Counted from the stretch's first letter, positions 37,388 through 47,827 are shown. The stretch: 64,000 nt of DNA from Brachybacterium massiliense (GCF_900184245.1 NZ_FXXB01000006.1:186001-250000), one strand, 5' to 3'. The notes: generated by a model from the letters alone, not told the origin. Translations and numbers: made by a program.

Positions 37388-37434
37388 AGAAGGCCCCCGT
37401 GCCCGCACTGAGGGTGCGGGGGCGGGGGCCTTCT
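37388..37434 (-). terminator. Terminator of the stress-protein gene
   Basis: AGAAGGCCCCCG pairs with CGGGGGCCTTCT, extended inside by CCCGCAC/GTGCGGG around TGAG. It lies 18 nt beyond the minus-strand stop and, being symmetric, also backs up the tuf terminator. Confidence 0.8.
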
Positions 37435-37451
37435 GCGAGCCGCCGGAGAGG

Positions 37452-38375
37452 TCAGCGCCGGGGCGGCTCCTGAGGGGTCTCGGGACGCTGCTCGCCGTCG
37501 GCCTCCGCCGAGCCGGCGGAGCCGTAGCCGCCGGCGGCAGGGGAGGCCGACTGCGCCGATGGGGCCGAGGAGCTCTCGTGCAGGGGCGTGCCCGCTGGCT
37601 GGCCGAAGCTCGGGCGCTGACCGCGACCCGGCTCCTGCGCCGGTGCGTTCTGCGGTGCGGGCTGGCCATAGTTCGGCCGACCGGGCTGCGCGGGAGCAGG
37701 AGGTGCCGACTGCGGCGTCGGGCCGCCGTGCTGCGGAGTCTGCTGCGGTGAGGGAGCGCCGTACTGCGGGCCGTGCAGGGCAGGAGCGCCGTACTGCTGG
37801 CCCTGCGGGACGGGGGAGCCGTGCTGCGGGCCGTGGCCGCCCTGCGACGGGGGTGCGTGCCCGGGAGCGGGGACCGGAGCCGCCCCGGAGTCGGCGAGGA
37901 TCTGACGAGCCTGCGCGGCATGCTTGTGCTCGACCAGCAGCTCGTACTGCATGGGGATGGTCGAGGTCATCGAGGTGAAGTCGCGCTTGCCGCCGGTCAT
38001 CGCGTAGCCGATCACCGTCCACACGGTGAAGAACACGATGCCCATCAGGATGCTGGTCAGCACGATCATGAAGTTGCCGGGATTGATCAGCAGCAGGAGC
38101 AGGCCGAGGAACAGACCCATCCACAGGCCCGAGAGCACGCCCTGCCCGATCACCTTGGGCCAGGTCTTGCGGCCGGTGACCCGCTCCATCAGCTTCAGGT
38201 CCGTGCCCACGATCAGGGTGGACTGCACGGGGAACTGGTTGTCCGCGAGCGTGTCGACCACCGACTGCACCTCCTGATAGGTGCTGTACACGCCGAGGGA
38301 GCGCGGATACTCGAGGTCGTAGAGACGCGCCGTCAGCGGCGACGCCGGGCTGGTGGACTGCGGTGGCTGGCTCAT
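37452..38375 (-). CDS. General stress protein 17M/YflT-like membrane protein
   Basis: The 307-residue product starts at the ATG giving MSQPPQS; an upstream extension to 38489 is not conserved-looking. Residues ~22-65 (YPRSLGVYSTYQEVQSVVDTLA) match the YflT/general stress protein 17M type. Two hydrophobic helices follow (~78-96 and ~100-122). The last ~140 residues are a disordered Pro/Gln/Gly-rich tail with repeated QYGAP/QHG units. Related actinobacterial proteins are annotated as general stress proteins, with no biochemical role known to me. It runs convergent to tuf and divergent from the ngc-type operon, with which it shares a 261-nt control region. Confidence 0.75.
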   Translation of the reverse strand: MSQPPQSTSPASPLTARLYDLEYPRSLGVYSTYQEVQSVVDTLADNQFPVQSTLIVGTDLKLMERVTGRKTWPKVIGQGVLSGLWMGLFLGLLLLLINPGNFMIVLTSILMGIVFFTVWTVIGYAMTGGKRDFTSMTSTIPMQYELLVEHKHAAQARQILADSGAAPVPAPGHAPPSQGGHGPQHGSPVPQGQQYGAPALHGPQYGAPSPQQTPQHGGPTPQSAPPAPAQPGRPNYGQPAPQNAPAQEPGRGQRPSFGQPAGTPLHESSSAPSAQSASPAAGGYGSAGSAEADGEQRPETPQEPPRR

Positions 38376-38522
38376 GGGGACACCGTAGACCAGCACTCGG
38401 CGAATCCGCTGGGTGGGCGCGGGACGCCCCCGCAACGCCAGAGGACAGCGACCAGGCTCCATCGGGCCGCGGCCCTGAGCGCGCCGCACTGCCTCCTATA
38501 TGCAAACGTGACCTGTCCGGGG

Positions 38523-38536
38523 CCGACAGCTGTCGG
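38523..38536. promoter_or_regulatory. 14-bp palindrome in the divergent control region
   Basis: CCGACAGCTGTCGG is a perfect palindrome between the stress-protein and importer genes, suited to a dimeric regulator. Its regulator is unknown. Confidence 0.4.
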
Positions 38537-38559
38537 AGAAACGGTGTAAATCGTCGTAC

Positions 38560-38575
38560 TGTGTGCTCTACCACT
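38560..38575 (+). promoter_or_regulatory. Possible DasR (dre-like) operator
   Basis: TGTGTGCTCTACCACT matches the recalled dre consensus (WSTGGTCTAGACCASW) at 12 of 16 positions, with the ACCACT half intact. It lies 61 nt before the importer genes. In Streptomyces, DasR controls GlcNAc and chitobiose uptake. Confidence 0.35.
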
Positions 38576-38636
38576 CGTCGGGCGAAGCACGCCGCAGGGC
38601 GTGCTCCCGACCCTTTCAAGGATGAAAGAGGTCCCC

Positions 38637-40082
38637 ATGGGCACCACTGCTTCTGACGACATGACCCCGCTCGAGCGCCTCGGCGCCTCCCGGCGCAGCT
38701 TCCTGGCTCTCGCCGGCGCCGGAGCGGGCGCCTCCGTGCTCGCGGCCTGCGCGGGCGGTGGAGGCGGAGAGACCACGGAGGGCGGCGGCTCGGTGACCGG
38801 CGACGGCGAGGTCACGGACGAGAACCCGCTGGGCGTCGACGGCGCCGCTGCGGTCACCGCAGTCATCTTCGACGGCGGATACGGCACCCAGTACGCCGAG
38901 GACGCGGGCACCAAGTACCAGGAGCTCTACCCGGATGCGACGGTGGACGTCTCCGGCACCGTGAACATCCAGCAGGACCTCCAGCCCCAGTTCGCCGGTG
39001 GCACCCCGCCGGACCTGTTCGACAACTCCGGCGCCCAGAAGCTCGCGATCGACGGTCTGGTCCCGCAGCTCGCTGACCTCGGCGACCTGCTCGCCGCCCC
39101 GATGCTCGACGCCGAGGGCACCGTCGAGGAGAACCTGCTGCCCGGCGTCACCTCGCCCGGCATGTTCGACGGCAAGTTCCTGGGCATGAACTACGTCTAC
39201 ACCGTGTTCGCCCTGTGGTATTCGGCCTCGGAGTTCGAGGAGAAGGGCTGGACCGTCCCGGAGACCTGGGAGGACCTCATGGCCCTGGGCGAGGAGGTCA
39301 AGGGCGAGGGCCGCTACCTGTTCTCCTACGGCGGCCAGAACGCCTCGAACTACTACCAGGAGATGGCGCTGTCCATGGCCGCCAAGCTGGGCGGGCCCGA
39401 GGTGCTCACCAAGATCGATGCCCTCGAGGAGGGAGCCTTCGAGCAGGAGGCCATCGTCCAGGCCTACGACGCGATGGCCGAGGCCGTCGAAGCCGGCTAC
39501 TTCGAGCCCGGCGGCGAGGGCATCAAGCACACCGACGCGCAGACCAACTGGGTCACCGGCACCTCGGTGTTCTACCCCTCCGGCTCCTGGATCGAGAACG
39601 AGCAGGCCGACGTCACCCCCGAGGGATACGACATGACCGGCGCACCGGTCCCGTCCCTGCCCGACAGCGCGATGCCGCACGAGGCCTTCCACGGCACCGC
39701 CGCCGAGCAGTACTTCGTGCCCTCCGGTGGTGAGAACCCCACCGGCGGTGCGGAGTTCCTGCGGATCATGCTCTCCAAGGAGCAGGCCGAGAACTTCGCC
39801 GAGCTGACCAAGGCCCCGTCGGTCATCAAGGACACCGTGCCCGAGGACGGCTTCGGCTCGACCGCTCTCGCCTCGGTCAACACTATGATCCAGGCCGCGG
39901 GCGAGAACACCTTCACCTACAACTTCTCGGACTGGTACGGCCTGGGGGCGGACTCCATCACCAACTGGACCAGCTTCCTCAAGGGCGACATCGACGCAGC
40001 GGGTCTGCGCGAGGCCGAGCAGGCCATGATCGACCGGGTGCGGGAGGACGACTCGATCACCAAGTTCGAGGCTGGTTCATGA
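38637..40082 (+). CDS. ngcE: NgcE-like GlcNAc/chitobiose-binding lipoprotein
   Basis: This extracytoplasmic solute-binding lipoprotein belongs to a carbohydrate ABC importer. ATG 38637 follows GAAAGAGG; an ATG 15 nt upstream is possible. It has a Tat-like RRSFLALAGAG signal (Arg19, Arg20) and a lipobox LAAC with Cys38, then a Gly-rich spacer. The mature part contains NPLGVDG, QPQFAGGTPPDLFDNSGAQ and MNYVYTVFALWYS, which resemble Streptomyces NgcE (N-acetylglucosamine/N,N'-diacetylchitobiose binding) as I recall it. The 481-residue length fits. Its stop overlaps the first permease gene. Specificity is by resemblance, not proof. Confidence 0.8.
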   Translation: MGTTASDDMTPLERLGASRRSFLALAGAGAGASVLAACAGGGGGETTEGGGSVTGDGEVTDENPLGVDGAAAVTAVIFDGGYGTQYAEDAGTKYQELYPDATVDVSGTVNIQQDLQPQFAGGTPPDLFDNSGAQKLAIDGLVPQLADLGDLLAAPMLDAEGTVEENLLPGVTSPGMFDGKFLGMNYVYTVFALWYSASEFEEKGWTVPETWEDLMALGEEVKGEGRYLFSYGGQNASNYYQEMALSMAAKLGGPEVLTKIDALEEGAFEQEAIVQAYDAMAEAVEAGYFEPGGEGIKHTDAQTNWVTGTSVFYPSGSWIENEQADVTPEGYDMTGAPVPSLPDSAMPHEAFHGTAAEQYFVPSGGENPTGGAEFLRIMLSKEQAENFAELTKAPSVIKDTVPEDGFGSTALASVNTMIQAAGENTFTYNFSDWYGLGADSITNWTSFLKGDIDAAGLREAEQAMIDRVREDDSITKFEAGS

Positions 40083-41110
40083 CCGCTTCCGGCGTCGACG
40101 TCGGAGAGCGCGAGACGGCGGCGGCGACCCGTGGGGTCGCCCGCCGCCGTCGGCGCGTGCCCACCCCGCAGCGGATGCTGTTCTTCCTCGTGTTCCTGGG
40201 GATCCCGCTCGCGGTGTACCTGATGTTCGTCGTCTCCCCGTTCGCCCAGTCCTTCTACTACTCCCTGACCAACTGGAGCGGGCTGAGCCCGTCGATGGAG
40301 TTCATCGGCCTGGCCAACTACCAGAGGATCTTCGACGACCCCGTCTTCTGGAAGTCGCTGCGCAACAACCTCGCGCTGCTGATCGCCCTGCCGACGATCA
40401 CCATCGTGCTGGCCTTCGCGCTCGCGGTGATGGTCACCATCGGCGGCAGCACCCACGGCGGTGTGCGCGGTGTGCGGGGCGCCGGCTTCTACCGCGTGGT
40501 GAGCTTCTTCCCGTATGCGATCCCGGCCGTGATCACCGGCATCCTGTTCAACTTCATCTACCACCCCGGCGGAGGCCTGCTCAACGGCTTCCTGAACCTG
40601 CTGCTGACCCCGGTCAACGCGGTGCTCGGGATCGTCGGCGCGGAGCCGATGCAGGACGTCGGCACCGCCTGGCTCGGTGATCAGCGCTTCGCGCTCGCAG
40701 CGGTGGGCTTCGCGATCATCTGGACGTTCGTGGGCTTCTACATGGTGCTGTTCGTCGCCGGGATCAAGTCGATCCCGCAGGAGGTGCTCGAGGCGGCACG
40801 CATCGACGGCTCCGGACGCTTCCGCACCTCGGTGCAGATCGTCGCGCCGATGGTGCGGGACAACATCTCCACCGCCCTGGTGTACATGGGCATCTTCGCC
40901 CTGGACGCCTTCACGTTCGTGTCGGTGATGACCCCCAACGGCGGCACCGACAACAGCACCAAGGTGGTCTCGCTCCACCTGTACCAGACCGCGTTCCGCG
41001 ACGGCCGCTTCGGCGAGGCCAGCGCGATGGGTGTGATGATGGCCGTGGTGACCATGCTGGTGGCCGTGGTGGTCATCGGGCTGGGCCGCAGCAAGAAGGA
41101 GAAGCGATGA
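40079..41110 (+). CDS. ngcF: NgcF-like sugar ABC permease
   Basis: This 343-residue MalF-type permease has six or so transmembrane helices starting near residue 38 (MLFFLVFLGIPLAVYLMFV). The ATPase-docking EAA loop reads EAARIDGSGRFRTSVQIVAPMV around residue 240. About 35 Arg-rich cytoplasmic residues precede the first helix. It overlaps the binding-protein gene by 4 nt and the second permease by 4 nt. The cognate ATPase is absent; sugar importers of this class commonly share a distant MsiK-type ATPase. Confidence 0.85.
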   Translation: MTASGVDVGERETAAATRGVARRRRRVPTPQRMLFFLVFLGIPLAVYLMFVVSPFAQSFYYSLTNWSGLSPSMEFIGLANYQRIFDDPVFWKSLRNNLALLIALPTITIVLAFALAVMVTIGGSTHGGVRGVRGAGFYRVVSFFPYAIPAVITGILFNFIYHPGGGLLNGFLNLLLTPVNAVLGIVGAEPMQDVGTAWLGDQRFALAAVGFAIIWTFVGFYMVLFVAGIKSIPQEVLEAARIDGSGRFRTSVQIVAPMVRDNISTALVYMGIFALDAFTFVSVMTPNGGTDNSTKVVSLHLYQTAFRDGRFGEASAMGVMMAVVTMLVAVVVIGLGRSKKEKR

Positions 41111-42039
41111 GCGCCCCGACCCACCCGAGCACGCACGCCGAGGTGCGTGAGCGGGGGAGCGGCGAGCAGCGCCGCATCCCTGTGCGGCGTCGTGATCGCG
41201 GCAGCGACGGCGCCGGGTTCTCCGCCCTGCACCACGCGGTGTTGACGCTGTGGGCGCTGCTGGTGATCCTGCCGCTGCTGTGGACGGTCTACACCTCGTT
41301 CAAGACCTCCCGCGAGATCCTCACGGACCCCTTCGGCCTGCCCGAGCACATGCAGTGGGAGAACTACTCCCGCGCCTGGCAGGAGGCGAAGATCGGGGAG
41401 TACTTCCTCAACACCCTGATCGTCGTGGGCGCGGGCCTGGTGGCCGTGATGCTGCTGGGGGCGATGTGCGCCTATGTGCTCGCCCGCTTCCAGTTCCCCG
41501 GCAACCGGGCGATCTACTACGGCATGGTCGCCGGCCTCACCTTCCCGATCTTCCTGGCCGTGGTGCCGCTGTTCTTCGTGCTGAAGAACATGGGGCTGCT
41601 GGACGGGCGGATGGGCCTGGTCGGCGTGATCCTCTCCTACGTCGCCTTCGCCCTGCCGTTCACGGTGTTCTTCCTGCACTCGTTCTTCTCGGGCCTGCCC
41701 GACGAGATCAGCGAGGCCGCCGCGATCGACGGCGCCGGGGACTTCCGCACCTTCTTCCAGGTGATGCTGCCGATGGCGAAGCCGGGCCTGGTCTCGGTGG
41801 CGATCTTCAACTTCCTGGGGATGTGGAACCAGTACCTGCTCCCCCTGGTCCTCAACACCGAGCGCGACAACTACGTGCTCGCTCAGGGCCTGGTGAACCT
41901 CCAGGCCCAGCAGGGCTACAAGGTGGACTGGGGCGGCATGTTCGCCTCGGTGGTCATCACCGTGATCCCTGTGCTGATCGTGTACGTCATCTTCCAGCGC
42001 CAGCTGCAGGGCGGAGTGGGGCCGAGCACCGACAAGTGA
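41107..42039 (+). CDS. ngcG: NgcG-like sugar ABC permease
   Basis: This 310-residue MalG-type permease is the partner of the upstream NgcF-like protein. A polar N-terminus of ~40 residues is followed by six predicted helices. The EAA loop is SEAAAIDGAGDFRTFFQVMLPMAKPG near residue 200. The C-terminus ends in a short cytoplasmic tail after VYVIFQRQLQGG. It closes the three-gene importer operon. No regulator, ATPase, chitinase or hexosaminidase gene is linked. Confidence 0.85.
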   Translation: MSAPTHPSTHAEVRERGSGEQRRIPVRRRDRGSDGAGFSALHHAVLTLWALLVILPLLWTVYTSFKTSREILTDPFGLPEHMQWENYSRAWQEAKIGEYFLNTLIVVGAGLVAVMLLGAMCAYVLARFQFPGNRAIYYGMVAGLTFPIFLAVVPLFFVLKNMGLLDGRMGLVGVILSYVAFALPFTVFFLHSFFSGLPDEISEAAAIDGAGDFRTFFQVMLPMAKPGLVSVAIFNFLGMWNQYLLPLVLNTERDNYVLAQGLVNLQAQQGYKVDWGGMFASVVITVIPVLIVYVIFQRQLQGGVGPSTDK

Positions 42040-42073
42040 GCTCGTCCCGTCTCTGCGACAATGGGAGGGCATC

Positions 42074-42102
42074 GCACCGCGCCCCCGGGGCCCGGGCGGT
42101 GC
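42074..42102 (+). terminator. Likely terminator of the importer operon
   Basis: GCACCGC with CCC pairs with GGGCGGTGC across one bulged G, 34 nt after the last permease stop. Confidence 0.55.
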
Positions 42103-42173
42103 CCTGCCTCATCGTGGAGGCAGGAGCAGCGCCGCACGGACGTGATCTGTGACCGGGTGCACCTGGTGCGACC

Positions 42174-42203
42174 TTGTGGGAGCACAGCGCCGTCTGGCAG
42201 ACT
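42174..42203 (+). promoter_or_regulatory. S10 operon promoter
   Basis: TTGTGG (42174-42179), an 18-nt spacer and CAGACT (42198-42203), followed by GTTCAAGTTGTCT. I recall the same CAGACT-GTTCAAG block before rpsJ in other actinobacteria. Confidence 0.6.
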
Positions 42204-42470
42204 GTTCAAGTTGTCTGCGCGGGCCGACATGCCCGGTTCCGTTCTCCGAGGGTCATCCTCGGCGAATGATCACCGGATGAGGCCCGTCCCGAGGATGCGA
42301 ACCTTGCCCCTAGGCATCGATCGCGCATCGACGAGGGATCAGTCGCAGAAGCAGCCGGCTCACGGCGGTTCGATGCTGGGCTCACACGCCCTGCGGAGGC
42401 CGACACGCCCGTCCTCGGGTACCGGGAGGCGGCCGCATCCATGCCAGACGAAGAAGAGAGACAGGACGCC
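42204..42470 (+). other. S10 operon leader
   Basis: About 260 nt of presumed leader contain the hairpin CCGAGG-GTCAT-CCTCGG (42246-42262). No gene is seen. An L4-binding leader like that of proteobacteria cannot be recognised by eye. Confidence 0.4.
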
Positions 42471-42779
42471 ATGGCGGGACAGAAGATCCGCATCCGGCTC
42501 AAGTCGTACGACCACGAGGTGATCGACACCTCCGCGCGCAAGATCGTGGACACGGTCACCAGCGCTGGCGCGACGGTCGTGGGCCCGGTGCCGCTGCCGA
42601 CGGAGAAGAACGTGTTCTGCGTGATCCGTTCTCCCCACAAGTACAAGGACTCCCGTGAGCACTTCGAGATGCGCACGCACAAGCGACTGATCGACATCGT
42701 CGATCCCACGCCCAAGGCTGTGGACTCGCTCATGCGCCTCGACCTGCCCGCGGACGTCAACATCGAGATCAAGCTCTGA
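42471..42779 (+). CDS. rpsJ: 30S ribosomal protein S10
   Basis: S10 joins the 30S head and doubles as NusE in antitermination with NusB. The 102-residue protein ([19 protein letters not shown]) includes [23 protein letters not shown] split over its loop, and RTHKRLIDI. The ATG after ACAGGACGCC is preferred over an upstream ATG that would add ten acidic residues. It is the first gene of the S10 operon. Confidence 0.98.
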   Translation: MAGQKIRIRLKSYDHEVIDTSARKIVDTVTSAGATVVGPVPLPTEKNVFCVIRSPHKYKDSREHFEMRTHKRLIDIVDPTPKAVDSLMRLDLPADVNIEIKL

Positions 42780-42790
42780 GGGTGGTGGAG

Positions 42791-43471
42791 ATGAGCAACG
42801 AACTGACCGGCCAGAAGGCCGCTCCGGTGTCCGGCGTGCTCGGCACCAAGCTCGGCATGACCCAGGTCTGGGACGAGGACGGCAAGCTCGTCCCCGTGAC
42901 CGTCGTGCAGACCGGTGCGAACGTCGTCACCCAGATCCGCTCCGTCGAGACCGACGGCTACGACGCGGTCCAGATCGCCTACGGGCAGATCGACCCCCGC
43001 AAGGTGTCGGCTCCGCTCAAGGGCCACTTCGAGAAGGCCGGCGTGACCCCACGCCGTCACCTCGTCGAGCTGCGCACCGTCAACGCCGCTGACTACACCG
43101 TCGGCCAGGAGATCGACGCCTCGGTGTTCGAGTCCGGCCAGAAGGTCGACGTCGTCGGCACCTCCAAGGGCAAGGGCACCGCGGGCGTCATGAAGCGCCA
43201 CGGCTTCGCCGGCGTGGGCGCGTCCCACGGCCAGCACCGCAACCACCGCAAGCCCGGCTCCATCGGTGGCGCCTCCACCCCCGGTCGCGTGTTCAAGGGT
43301 CAGCGCATGGCTGGCCGCATGGGCGGCGACCGCACCAGTGTCCAGAACCTGACCGTTCACGCGGTCGACGTCGAGAAGGGCCTCGTGCTCGTCAAGGGTG
43401 CCGTCCCCGGCCCCAAGGGCGGTCTCGTGCTCGTCCGCTCGGCTGTCAAGAGCCCCGCGAAGGAGGCCTGA
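42791..43471 (+). CDS. rplC: 50S ribosomal protein L3
   Basis: L3 reaches the peptidyl-transferase centre and starts 50S assembly. With ATG 42791 the product is 226 residues; GTG 42782 would add three. It shows [13 protein letters not shown], the [17 protein letters not shown] loop and [32 protein letters not shown] run lies immediately upstream. The gap to rplD is 5 nt. Confidence 0.97.
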   Translation: MSNELTGQKAAPVSGVLGTKLGMTQVWDEDGKLVPVTVVQTGANVVTQIRSVETDGYDAVQIAYGQIDPRKVSAPLKGHFEKAGVTPRRHLVELRTVNAADYTVGQEIDASVFESGQKVDVVGTSKGKGTAGVMKRHGFAGVGASHGQHRNHRKPGSIGGASTPGRVFKGQRMAGRMGGDRTSVQNLTVHAVDVEKGLVLVKGAVPGPKGGLVLVRSAVKSPAKEA

Positions 43472-43476
43472 GCCCG

Positions 43477-44415
43477 ATGGCAGCGAACCTGACTGTCGAC
43501 GTGCTCGATCCGGCCGGTAAGAAGTCCGGCTCCGTCGAGCTGCCCGCGTCGATCTTCGACGTGCAGACCAACGTGCCCCTGATCCACCAGGTGGTCGTCG
43601 CCCAGCAGGCGGCAGGCCGCCAGGGCACCCACAAGGCCAAGACCCGCGCCGAGGTGCGCGGCGGCGGCAAGAAGCCCTGGAAGCAGAAGGGCACCGGTCG
43701 TGCCCGTCAGGGCTCCCTGCGCGCACCGCAGTTCACCGGCGGCGGCGTCGTCCACGGCCCCGTCCCGCGTGACTACAGCAAGCGCACCCCGAAGAAGATG
43801 AAGGCCGCCGCTCTGCGCGGAGCCCTCTCGGACCGGGCACGCAACGGCCGCGTCCACGTCGTCTCCTCGCTCCTGGCGGGCGATGTCGCGTCGACCAAGG
43901 CCGCGCGTCAGACCCTGGCGAAGATCTCCGACCGTCGCCACCTGCTGGTGGTCGTGCGTCGCGATGACGACCTGGGCGCGCTGAGCACCCGCAACCTGCC
44001 GACCACCCACGTCCTGTACGCGGACCAGGTGAACACCTACGACGTCATGCTCTCCGACGACGTGGTCTTCACCGCCGGTGCGCTCGAGGACTTCGTGGCT
44101 CAGGCGACCCTGGCCCTGCCCACCTCGAACTTCGCCGCGGCGAAGGCTGCGCCGGCTGCTGCCGCCGCCGCCCCTGCCGCCGCGCAGGACGCCCCCTTCG
44201 GCGAGGGCTCGGCGGCCGCACAGGCCGACGGCTCCGCACCCGAGGGCTTCACCATCAAGGGCAACCAGGACTCGATGAAGTTCCACACCCCGGACTCCCC
44301 GTGGTACGGCCGTACCAAGGCCGAGGTCTGGTTCGCGAGCGAGGAGGCCGCCAAGGCCGCCGGCTTCGTGAACGCGGTCAAGGAGTCCACCCCGGCTGAG
44401 GAGGAGTCCAAGTGA
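43477..44415 (+). CDS. rplD: 50S ribosomal protein L4 with C-terminal sunset-like domain
   Basis: L4 lines the exit tunnel. The 312-residue protein is ~100 longer than usual. Residues 1 to ~213 are an ordinary L4 ([33 protein letters not shown]). An Ala/Pro linker (~215-255) is followed by a ~42-residue module from Gly257: [24 protein letters not shown] and EEAAKAAGF. This resembles the sunset domain, the IKGN…YH…Y…TxAEvWF…EEAxxAGF unit found at the ends of various actinobacterial proteins. The frame is continuous and rplW overlaps its stop by 4 nt, so an error is unlikely. The domain's role on the ribosome is unknown. Confidence 0.93.
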   Translation: MAANLTVDVLDPAGKKSGSVELPASIFDVQTNVPLIHQVVVAQQAAGRQGTHKAKTRAEVRGGGKKPWKQKGTGRARQGSLRAPQFTGGGVVHGPVPRDYSKRTPKKMKAAALRGALSDRARNGRVHVVSSLLAGDVASTKAARQTLAKISDRRHLLVVVRRDDDLGALSTRNLPTTHVLYADQVNTYDVMLSDDVVFTAGALEDFVAQATLALPTSNFAAAKAAPAAAAAAPAAAQDAPFGEGSAAAQADGSAPEGFTIKGNQDSMKFHTPDSPWYGRTKAEVWFASEEAAKAAGFVNAVKESTPAEEESK

Positions 44416-44714
44416 CCTCGCTGAACAAGGATCCCCGCGACGTCCTGCTGGCCCCGGTGGTCTCCGAGAAGAGCTACGGGCTGATGGACGAGGGCAAGTA
44501 CACCTTCCTGGTGGCTGCCGACGCCAACAAGACCGAGATCAAGATCGCCGTCGAGAAGATCTTCGACGTGAACGTCTCCTCGGTGAACACGATCAACCGT
44601 CAGGGCAAGTCGCGCCGCACGCGCTTCGGGACCGGCAAGCGCAAGGACACCAAGCGCGCCGTGGTCACCCTGACTGACGGAGCCATCGACATCTTCGGAG
44701 GGTCGGTCGCCTGA
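44412..44714 (+). CDS. rplW: 50S ribosomal protein L23
   Basis: L23 sits at the tunnel exit, docking trigger factor and signal recognition particle. The 100-residue protein begins with GTG overlapping the rplD stop and reads [23 protein letters not shown]. It includes [21 protein letters not shown] and the [17 protein letters not shown] loop. Length is normal. Confidence 0.98.
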   Translation: MTSLNKDPRDVLLAPVVSEKSYGLMDEGKYTFLVAADANKTEIKIAVEKIFDVNVSSVNTINRQGKSRRTRFGTGKRKDTKRAVVTLTDGAIDIFGGSVA

Positions 44715-44760
44715 GGCGGCCGATATCCGAGGAGCCGAAGAGAGTCTGAGGGAAACCCAC

Positions 44761-45597
<837 letters not shown>

Positions 45598-45615
45598 TAG
45601 GGAGAACCAGGAAAC

Positions 45616-45897
45616 ATGCCTCGCAGTATCGCCAAGGGCCCCTTCGTGGACGACCACCTTCAGAAGAAGGTGGACGCCCAGAACGAGAAGGGCACCAAGA
45701 ACCTCATCAAGACCTGGTCGCGTCGTTCGGTCATCACCCCGGACTTCCTCGGCCACACCTTCGCAGTGCACGACGGCCGCAAGCACGTCTCGGTGTTCGT
45801 CACCGAGTCGATGGTCGGTCACAAGCTCGGCGAGTTCGCTCCCACGCGGACTTTCAAGGGCCACGAGAAGGACGACAGAAAGGGCCGTCGTCGCTGA
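45616..45897 (+). CDS. rpsS: 30S ribosomal protein S19
   Basis: S19 contacts the A-site finger and S13 in the 30S head. The 93-residue protein reads [20 protein letters not shown], with [25 protein letters not shown] in its core. Length is normal. Confidence 0.98.
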   Translation: MPRSIAKGPFVDDHLQKKVDAQNEKGTKNLIKTWSRRSVITPDFLGHTFAVHDGRKHVSVFVTESMVGHKLGEFAPTRTFKGHEKDDRKGRRR

Positions 45898-45949
45898 CCT
45901 CGGTCAGTGCGGCAGCACGTCCCGACATCCAGAAGAAAGCAGGACAGCA

Positions 45950-46303
45950 ATGGAAGCCAAGGCGCAGGTGCGGTACCTCCGCATGTCGCCCATGAAGGCT
46001 CGCCGCGTTGTGGACCTGATTCGTGGCAAGAGCACGGCCGAGGCCCTGGACATCCTGCGGTTCGCCCCGCAGGCCGCCAGCGAGCCCGTCCTCAAGCTCG
46101 TCGAGTCCGCGATCGCCAACGCGCGGGTGAAGGCAGATCAGGCAGGGGAGCGCTTCGATGAGCGCGAACTCGCCGTCTCTGCCGCATTCGTCGACGAGGG
46201 TCCGACCATGAAGCGGTTCCAGCCGCGTGCACAGGGTCGAGCCTTCCAGATCAAGAAGCGCACCAGCCACGTCACCGTGGTGGTCGCTCCCGTGAACAAG
46301 TAA
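45950..46303 (+). CDS. rplV: 50S ribosomal protein L22
   Basis: L22 lines the exit tunnel and its hairpin tip affects macrolide action. ATG 45950 gives a 117-residue product, [20 protein letters not shown]. The hairpin [20 protein letters not shown] is complete, without the deletions seen in macrolide-resistant mutants. The start follows AAAGCAGGACAGCA. Confidence 0.98.
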   Translation: MEAKAQVRYLRMSPMKARRVVDLIRGKSTAEALDILRFAPQAASEPVLKLVESAIANARVKADQAGERFDERELAVSAAFVDEGPTMKRFQPRAQGRAFQIKKRTSHVTVVVAPVNK

Positions 46304-46315
46304 GGAGCCGTACGT

Positions 46316-47149
46316 ATGGGTCAGAAGATCAACCCCAACGGGTTCCGCCTCGGGATCACCACGGAGCACACCAGCCGTTGGTTCGCCGACTCCTCCAAGG
46401 AGGGTCAGCGCTACCGCGACTATGTGAAGGAAGACGTCGCGATCCGCAACCTCATGTCGAACGGCATGGAGCGGGCCGGCATCTCCAAGGTCGAGATCGA
46501 GCGCACCCGTGACCGCGTCCGCGTGGACCTCCACACCGCCCGCCCGGGCATCGTCATCGGGCGTCGTGGCGCGGAGGCCGAGCGTCTGCGCGGTGAGCTG
46601 GAGAAGCTCACCGGCAAGCAGATCCAGCTGAACATCCTCGAGGTCAAGAACCCCGAGGCCGATGCTCAGCTGGTCGCACAGGGCATCGCCGAGCAGCTCG
46701 CCGCCCGTGTCTCCTTCCGTCGTGCGATGCGCAAGGGCATGCAGTCCGCGCAGCGCGCCGGCGCGAAGGGCATCCGAGTGGCCGTCTCCGGCCGCCTCGG
46801 CGGCGCCGAGATGAGCCGTAACGAGTTCTACCGCGAGGGGCGCGTGCCGCTGCACACCCTCCGCGCGAACATCGACTACGGCTTCTACGAGGCCCGCACC
46901 GCCTTCGGCCGCATCGGCGTGAAGGTCTGGATCTACAAGGGCGACGTCACCGCCAAGGAGCTCGCGGCTCAGCAGGCCGCCTCGCAGGGTCCCCGCTCCG
47001 GCGGCCGTGGCCCGCGTGCCGAGCGTCCCCGCGGCCGTCGCAACGAGCGCAACGCAGCTGCGCGCCGTGGTGGGGAGCAGGCCCAGGCCGCTCCCGCAGC
47101 CGGCGAGCAGGCTGCAGCGCCCGCACAGCAGCCCGGAACGGAGGCCTGA
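46316..47149 (+). CDS. rpsC: 30S ribosomal protein S3 with long Ala/Arg-rich tail
   Basis: S3 lines the mRNA entry channel with helicase activity. The 277-residue protein begins [20 protein letters not shown], has the KH-type [13 protein letters not shown] loop and [20 protein letters not shown]. The last ~55 residues form an extension rich in Arg/Gly ([18 protein letters not shown]) then Ala/Gln/Pro. Similar tails are known in actinobacterial S3. Confidence 0.97.
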   Translation: MGQKINPNGFRLGITTEHTSRWFADSSKEGQRYRDYVKEDVAIRNLMSNGMERAGISKVEIERTRDRVRVDLHTARPGIVIGRRGAEAERLRGELEKLTGKQIQLNILEVKNPEADAQLVAQGIAEQLAARVSFRRAMRKGMQSAQRAGAKGIRVAVSGRLGGAEMSRNEFYREGRVPLHTLRANIDYGFYEARTAFGRIGVKVWIYKGDVTAKELAAQQAASQGPRSGGRGPRAERPRGRRNERNAAARRGGEQAQAAPAAGEQAAAPAQQPGTEA

Positions 47150-47154
47150 GCGAC

Positions 47155-47574
47155 ATGCTGATCCCTCGCAGGACCAAGCACCGCAAGCAGTACCGCCCGC
47201 ACCGCACGGGCATGGCCAAGGGCGGCACCGACCTGGCTTTCGGTGAGTACGGCATCCAGGCTCTCGAGCCGGCCTACGTCACCAACCGCCAGATCGAGGC
47301 TGCACGTATCGCCATGACCCGCTACATGAAGCGTGGCGGCAAGGTGTTCATCAACATCTACCCCGATCGTCCGCTCACCAAGAAGCCTGCCGAGGTCCGC
47401 ATGGGCTCCGGTAAGGGTTCGGTCGAGTGGTGGATCGCCAACATCAAGCCGGGACGAGTCATGTTCGAGATCGCCGGCGTCGAGGAGGAGGTGGCTCGCG
47501 AGGCACTCCGCCTGGCGCAGCACAAGCTCCCCATGAAGAGCCGCATCCTGAGCCGAGAGAGTGGTGACATCTGA
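47155..47574 (+). CDS. rplP: 50S ribosomal protein L16
   Basis: L16 organises the A-site region of the 50S. The 139-residue protein starts [19 protein letters not shown] and includes [18 protein letters not shown] and [19 protein letters not shown]. The arginine hydroxylated by YcfD in E. coli is present in RMGSGKG. Its last base overlaps the rpmC start. Confidence 0.98.
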   Translation: MLIPRRTKHRKQYRPHRTGMAKGGTDLAFGEYGIQALEPAYVTNRQIEAARIAMTRYMKRGGKVFINIYPDRPLTKKPAEVRMGSGKGSVEWWIANIKPGRVMFEIAGVEEEVAREALRLAQHKLPMKSRILSRESGDI

Positions 47575-47807
47575 TGGCAGCGACCAAGCTCACCGCCGAT
47601 GAACTCGACAAGCTGGACGACGCGAAGCTGGCCGAGGAGCTGGCGAAGGCCAAGGACGAGCTGTTCAAGCTCCGTTTCCAGTCCGCGACCGGTCAGCTCG
47701 AGAACTCCGGCCGTCTGCGGTCCGTCAAGAAGGACATCGCACGGATCTACACGATCCTGCGCGAGCGCGAGCTGGGCATCCGTCAGGCGCCCGGCGCCGC
47801 CGAGTGA
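47574..47807 (+). CDS. rpmC: 50S ribosomal protein L29
   Basis: L29 is a small helical protein at the tunnel exit beside L23. The 77-residue product has [36 protein letters not shown] and the [15 protein letters not shown] ending. It overlaps rplP by 1 nt. Confidence 0.97.
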   Translation: MAATKLTADELDKLDDAKLAEELAKAKDELFKLRFQSATGQLENSGRLRSVKKDIARIYTILRERELGIRQAPGAAE

Positions 47808-47827
47808 CCGCGAAGCGAGGAACAGAG

